Shown here piece after piece: positions 60,738-64,000 of a stretch of DNA of 64,000 nucleotides. The notes beneath the pieces are model-generated. The model was not told the origin of the DNA, did not search any database, and saw only the letters and a program-made list of their open reading frames with translations. The stretch spans positions 62,001-126,000 of the forward strand of contig NZ_VRYZ01000001.1 in the NCBI RefSeq assembly GCF_008064635.1, written 5' to 3'. Source of the DNA: Parahaliea aestuarii (GTDB taxonomy: Bacteria > Pseudomonadota > Gammaproteobacteria > Pseudomonadales > Halieaceae). The translations under genes and the position numbers were made by a program. The first letter of the stretch is position 1; every line of letters starts with the position of its first letter.

Positions 60738-62342
60738 TTACCCCAGCGGCTGGCAGGCCCCGTCCCGCCACAGTTCGCGCAGCTTGAACTTCTGGATCTT
60801 GCCGGAGCCGGTAAGGGGGAAGGCGTCGACCTCGAACCACAGGCGCGGGGTTTTCTGCGGTGAGAGGTTTTCCCGCAGGTAGCTGAACAGGGCCTCCTGG
60901 TTCAGGCTTTCTCCCGGCGCCGGGCGCAGGAAGCAGCCGATTTCCTCGCCCCAGCGGTCGTGGGGCAGGCCCACCACGGCCACTTCGCCCACGCTGGGGT
61001 GGCGGAACAGGGCCTCCTCGATCTCCCGCGGGTAGATGTTCTCGCCGCCGCGGATGATCATGTCTTTCAGGCGTCCTTCCACCGTGCAGTAGCCGCGCTC
61101 GTCCATGGTGCAGAGGTCGCCGGTGTGCAGCCAGCCCTCGGCGTCGATGGTTTTTTCGGTGGCTTCCGGCATATCGAAATATTCGAGCATGACGTGATAG
61201 CCGCGGGTGCAGAATTCCCCGAGTGTGCCCACCGGTACCGTTTCGCCGGTTTCCGGGTCGACGATCCTGGCCTCGGTGTGGGGCATGGGCGGCCCCACGG
61301 TGTTGGCCTTGTCCTCAATGCTGTCATCGGGGCAGGTGTGCGTGGCGGTGGGGGAGCACTCGGTCTGGCCGAAGGCGATCATAAAGGGCGCATTCAGCTC
61401 GCTTTCCAGGCGTTTCACCAGGGCCTGCGGCACCGTGGAGGCGCCGGAGCCGATGAACTCCACTGACGAGAGGTCGCGTTCGGGATAGTCCGGGTGCTCC
61501 AGAATGGCCACCAGCATGGTGGGCACGCCCACCAGGTTGCGGGCACCGTAGGTCTCGATCAACTCCAGCATCAGTCCCGGGTCGAACAGCTCCGGCAGCA
61601 CCAACGTGGCCTGTGCGCCCACGCTTCCGAGCACCCCAAGGGCGCAGCCGCTGGTGTGGAACAGGGGCATGGGGTTGACGATGACCCCGCCGGGGCTGGC
61701 GCCCTGGCGGTGGGTGCTGAACAGGGCGACATTAATGAGGCCGCGATGGTGCAACAGCGCGCCCTTGGGAAAGCCGGTGGTGCCGGAGGTGTACTGGATC
61801 ATCACCGGGTCGCCGGGGCGCACCGAGGGCAATTCCACCGAGCTCGCCCGGCCATGGGCCAGCAAACTGTCGTAGTCGTCCAGGCAGGTCAGCACGCGCA
61901 GCTCGGGGCATTCGCTACGCACGCTTTCGGCAATCGCCAGCAGGGGATTGCCGCGGCAATTGCGCTGCACCAGCAGGCCGCTGGTGCGGGACTGGGTCAG
62001 TACGTACTGTAGTTCTTTTGCCTGGAACGAGGGATTGACGGTCACCAGCACCACTCCGGCCAGGGCAGCGCCGAATTCAATCACGACCCATTCGGGGATA
62101 TTGCCGGCCCACAGTGCGACGCGCTCGCCCTGTTCGAAGTCCTCGCTCAGCGCACGGGCCACGGCCTGGGCATCGGCATAGAGTTCTGCATAGGTCCACT
62201 GGCGGCGAGCGGCCGGGTCGTGGACGCCGGCAATCAATGCCGGTTTGTCGGGGCAGGCCCGCGCAGCTTCCGCCAGCAGTTCGCCCATGGTGATATCGCG
62301 GATGGCGGGCTCGGTGGGCCCAACGGCATGGGATAGCTTCAT
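60738..62342 (-). CDS. AMP-forming acyl-CoA ligase
   Basis: 534 residues, second ANL-superfamily enzyme of the window. IQYTSGTTGFPKGALLHHRG (ATP motif, about 188-207), IAFGQTECSPT (A5), WLHTGDLCTMDERGYCTVEGR (A7-A8), IIRGGENIYPREIEE, and the adenylation lysine in LTGSGKIQKFKLRE are intact. The PFAM-type order and length fit medium/long-chain fatty acid or FadD-like ligases. AAGGT precedes ATG 62342 by 9 bases. Upstream of the PyrD-PyrK gene but that gene has its own promoter-like signal. Confidence 0.92.
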   Translation of the reverse strand: MKLSHAVGPTEPAIRDITMGELLAEAARACPDKPALIAGVHDPAARRQWTYAELYADAQAVARALSEDFEQGERVALWAGNIPEWVVIEFGAALAGVVLVTVNPSFQAKELQYVLTQSRTSGLLVQRNCRGNPLLAIAESVRSECPELRVLTCLDDYDSLLAHGRASSVELPSVRPGDPVMIQYTSGTTGFPKGALLHHRGLINVALFSTHRQGASPGGVIVNPMPLFHTSGCALGVLGSVGAQATLVLPELFDPGLMLELIETYGARNLVGVPTMLVAILEHPDYPERDLSSVEFIGSGASTVPQALVKRLESELNAPFMIAFGQTECSPTATHTCPDDSIEDKANTVGPPMPHTEARIVDPETGETVPVGTLGEFCTRGYHVMLEYFDMPEATEKTIDAEGWLHTGDLCTMDERGYCTVEGRLKDMIIRGGENIYPREIEEALFRHPSVGEVAVVGLPHDRWGEEIGCFLRPAPGESLNQEALFSYLRENLSPQKTPRLWFEVDAFPLTGSGKIQKFKLRELWRDGACQPLG

Positions 62343-62462
62343 GACAACCTTACCTTGTTATTGCTTTGCAGCAGTATGGCCCGAGCGTAGAAGGCCGTGC
62401 CACTGGCGACAAGCTCGCAGTTGCGACAGGGTGCCGTGGCGTAGCAATACAGTGCCCGCGTG

Positions 62463-63938
62463 TCAGGTGCCGCAGAAGGTTTGCTGTACCACCTGTTCCG
62501 GCCGCGGGGGCAGGGCGTAGCGGCTGTCTGCAGCATCGTAGTCGAAGGGCTTTTCCAGGCGCGCCAGCAGGGCGTGGAAAGGGGCGTGGTCATCACTGTT
62601 AACAGCTGCGGCGATGGCATCCTCCACCAGGTGATTGCGAGGGATGAAGGCGGGGTTGGCGCGGTACATGGCCTGCTGACGCTCGGTGGCGGGGCGGCCG
62701 TCCTGTTCGCAGCGGGCCTGCCAGCGCTGCATCCAGGGCAGGAAGCGGGCCGGCATGGCAAACAGGTCGTCAACTTTCACTGCCGGGCTGGCCGGGTCGG
62801 CGAAATCCGCCAGGCTGCGGAAGAAGAGAGTGAAGTCGACCCGCTCCTCGGCCATCAGTGCAAACAGTTCCTCGATCAGTTCGGCGTCGCCTTGCGCCGA
62901 GCCCTGCCAGCCGAGTTTCCGCTGGATACCGGCCTGGTGGACCGCAAGGAAGCGCTCAGGGAAGGTGTCTACCGCTGCCTGTGCCAGCTTCACCGCTTCT
63001 TCCTGGTCCCCGTGCAGTAGGGGCAGGAGGCACTGGGCCAGCACCGACAGGTTCCAGTGCGCAATACTCGGCTGGTTGCACCAGGCATAGCGGCCGTTGT
63101 GGTCGATGGAGCTGAATACCGTTTCCGGGTGGAAATCGTCCATAAAGGCGCAGGGGCCGTAATCGATGGTCTCTCCGGACATCAGCATATTGTCGGTATT
63201 CATCACACCGTGGATAAAGCCCAGCAATTGCCAGCGAGACACCAGCTCCGCCTGACGCTGAATGACCCCTTCCAGCAGAGCCAGCATCGGGTTGTCACTG
63301 TGCGCGGCAGCGGGATAGTGGCGGGCGATGACATGGTCCGCCAGCAGGCGCAGGGACTCGCTGTCCCGGCGCGCGGTGAAATACTCGAAGCTGCCGATGC
63401 GGATGTGGCTGCGCGCCACGCGGGTCAGCACGGCACCGGGCAGTGCGCGGTCGCGGTACACCGTCTCGCCGGTGGTGACCGCCGCCAGTGCCCGGCTGGT
63501 CGGTACGCCCAGTACATGCATGGCCTCGCTGACTACGTATTCGCGCAGCACCGGCCCCAGTGGCGCGCGGCCATCACCACCCCGCGACCAGGGCGTGCGC
63601 CCGGCGCCCTTGAGCTGGATGTCAAAGCGCTCGCCGTTCCTGTCCAGCACCTCCCCCAACAGGATGGCGCGGCCGTCCCCGAGCTGCGGGTTAAAGCCAC
63701 CGAACTGGTGCCCGGCGTAGGCCGCCGCCAGCGGTTCGGCACCCTCCGGCACAGTATTGCCCGCCAGTACCTGGGTACCTTCCGGGGAGGCCAGCCATTC
63801 GCCGTCCAGCCCCAGTTGCTCCGCCAGCGCCTGGTTGACGCGAATGGGGCCGGGGTTTGCTACCGGGCCTGGTTGCAGGCGGGCGTAGAACTGCTCGGGC
63901 AGGGCGGCGTAGGTGTTGTCGAAGGGCCAGGTGGGCAT
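62463..63938 (-). CDS. selO: SelO/YdiU protein adenylyltransferase (AMPylase)
   Basis: 491 residues from ATG 63938 (an upstream GTG at 63980 is possible). The opening WPFDNTYAALPEQFYARLQP, then YAGHQFGGFNPQLGDGRAILLGE and KGAGRTPWSRGGDGRAPLGP are SelO signatures, and GFIHGVMNTDNMLMSGETIDYGPCAF carries the pseudokinase catalytic/metal block. SelO transfers AMP to redox-related proteins. The C-terminal selenocysteine of some homologs is a Cys here (QTFCGT at the end). Ordinary housekeeping gene at the window edge; no promoter judged. Confidence 0.95.
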   Translation of the reverse strand: MPTWPFDNTYAALPEQFYARLQPGPVANPGPIRVNQALAEQLGLDGEWLASPEGTQVLAGNTVPEGAEPLAAAYAGHQFGGFNPQLGDGRAILLGEVLDRNGERFDIQLKGAGRTPWSRGGDGRAPLGPVLREYVVSEAMHVLGVPTSRALAAVTTGETVYRDRALPGAVLTRVARSHIRIGSFEYFTARRDSESLRLLADHVIARHYPAAAHSDNPMLALLEGVIQRQAELVSRWQLLGFIHGVMNTDNMLMSGETIDYGPCAFMDDFHPETVFSSIDHNGRYAWCNQPSIAHWNLSVLAQCLLPLLHGDQEEAVKLAQAAVDTFPERFLAVHQAGIQRKLGWQGSAQGDAELIEELFALMAEERVDFTLFFRSLADFADPASPAVKVDDLFAMPARFLPWMQRWQARCEQDGRPATERQQAMYRANPAFIPRNHLVEDAIAAAVNSDDHAPFHALLARLEKPFDYDAADSRYALPPRPEQVVQQTFCGT

Positions 63939-64000
63939 GGGCAAGCAATTTGGTTGTGATGTGAGCGATGACTGTATCACTTCAGCGGACTCGCTACAGG

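Overview
The window is a continuous, gene-dense stretch of a GC-rich (roughly 60-65 % by eye) Gram-negative chromosome. TonB-dependent receptors, a Tat/c-type-cytochrome nitrate reductase, lipoproteins, an Entner-Doudoroff operon, MHYT-GGDEF-EAL signalling and NhaA all point to a gammaproteobacterium. A marine Cellvibrionales/Halieaceae-like lineage is my best guess, from gene content and codon style only. There are no insertion sequences, prophage genes or CRISPR arrays.

Region by region. 1-5.6 kb (+): a catabolic cluster with the end of an amidohydrolase, a steroid-type Rieske oxygenase, an SDR, an acetoacetate-decarboxylase-like protein, a membrane diguanylate cyclase and an iron alcohol dehydrogenase. 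5.7-12.5 kb: an iron-uptake island in which DUF3325, DUF3649 and a PepSY reductase lead into a TonB receptor broken by a nonsense codon and a frameshift, while an intact receptor diverges from a Fur-like site. 12.7-16.7 kb (+): periplasmic nitrate reductase napEDABC, including a 50-codon napE, without a free-standing napF. 16.7-20.7 kb (-): zwf-pgl-edd, preceded by an MHYT-GGDEF-EAL protein. 23-28.6 kb (-): small metabolic genes (YdeI-like, thioesterase, GFA, MBL hydrolase, acyl-CoA ligase, HSL-type esterase). 28.7-31.7 kb (-): an HlyD/ABC exporter. 31.8-33.9 kb: a citrate-synthase-like gene divergent from a LysR regulator. 33.9-37.1 kb: NlpE-like lipoprotein, MmcQ/YjbR, DJ-1/PfpI and GlpD-like genes.

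37.1-49 kb (+) starts with a LacI-type operator and a truncated sulfatase. It continues with a glycosylation cassette (two GT-C-like membrane proteins, a polyprenyl-phosphate GT2, a formyltransferase) and an exported amidohydrolase. Next come a three-gene RsbU/RsbW/RsbV-like partner-switching module, an ECF sigma factor with its anti-sigma, and a PrsW-type intramembrane protease. A tRNA-Val(GAC) follows, and its terminator opens a 184-bp tandem repeat. 49.7-57.6 kb (+) holds a membrane-tethered AAA/TPR protein with a degenerate cyclase domain, then a tight radical SAM - desaturase - patatin operon. 57.6-64 kb (-) carries nhaA, a single-chain PyrD-PyrK fusion, an acyl-CoA ligase and selO.

The best candidates for something undescribed are the radical SAM/desaturase/patatin lipid operon, the Arn-like formyl-glycan cassette, and the sigma/anti-sigma/PrsW block beside a partner switch. 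The clearest anomalies are the doubly broken TonB receptor, the apparent NapF-NapD chimera, the truncated sulfatase, the cyclase domain without catalytic residues and the tRNA-adjacent tandem repeat.
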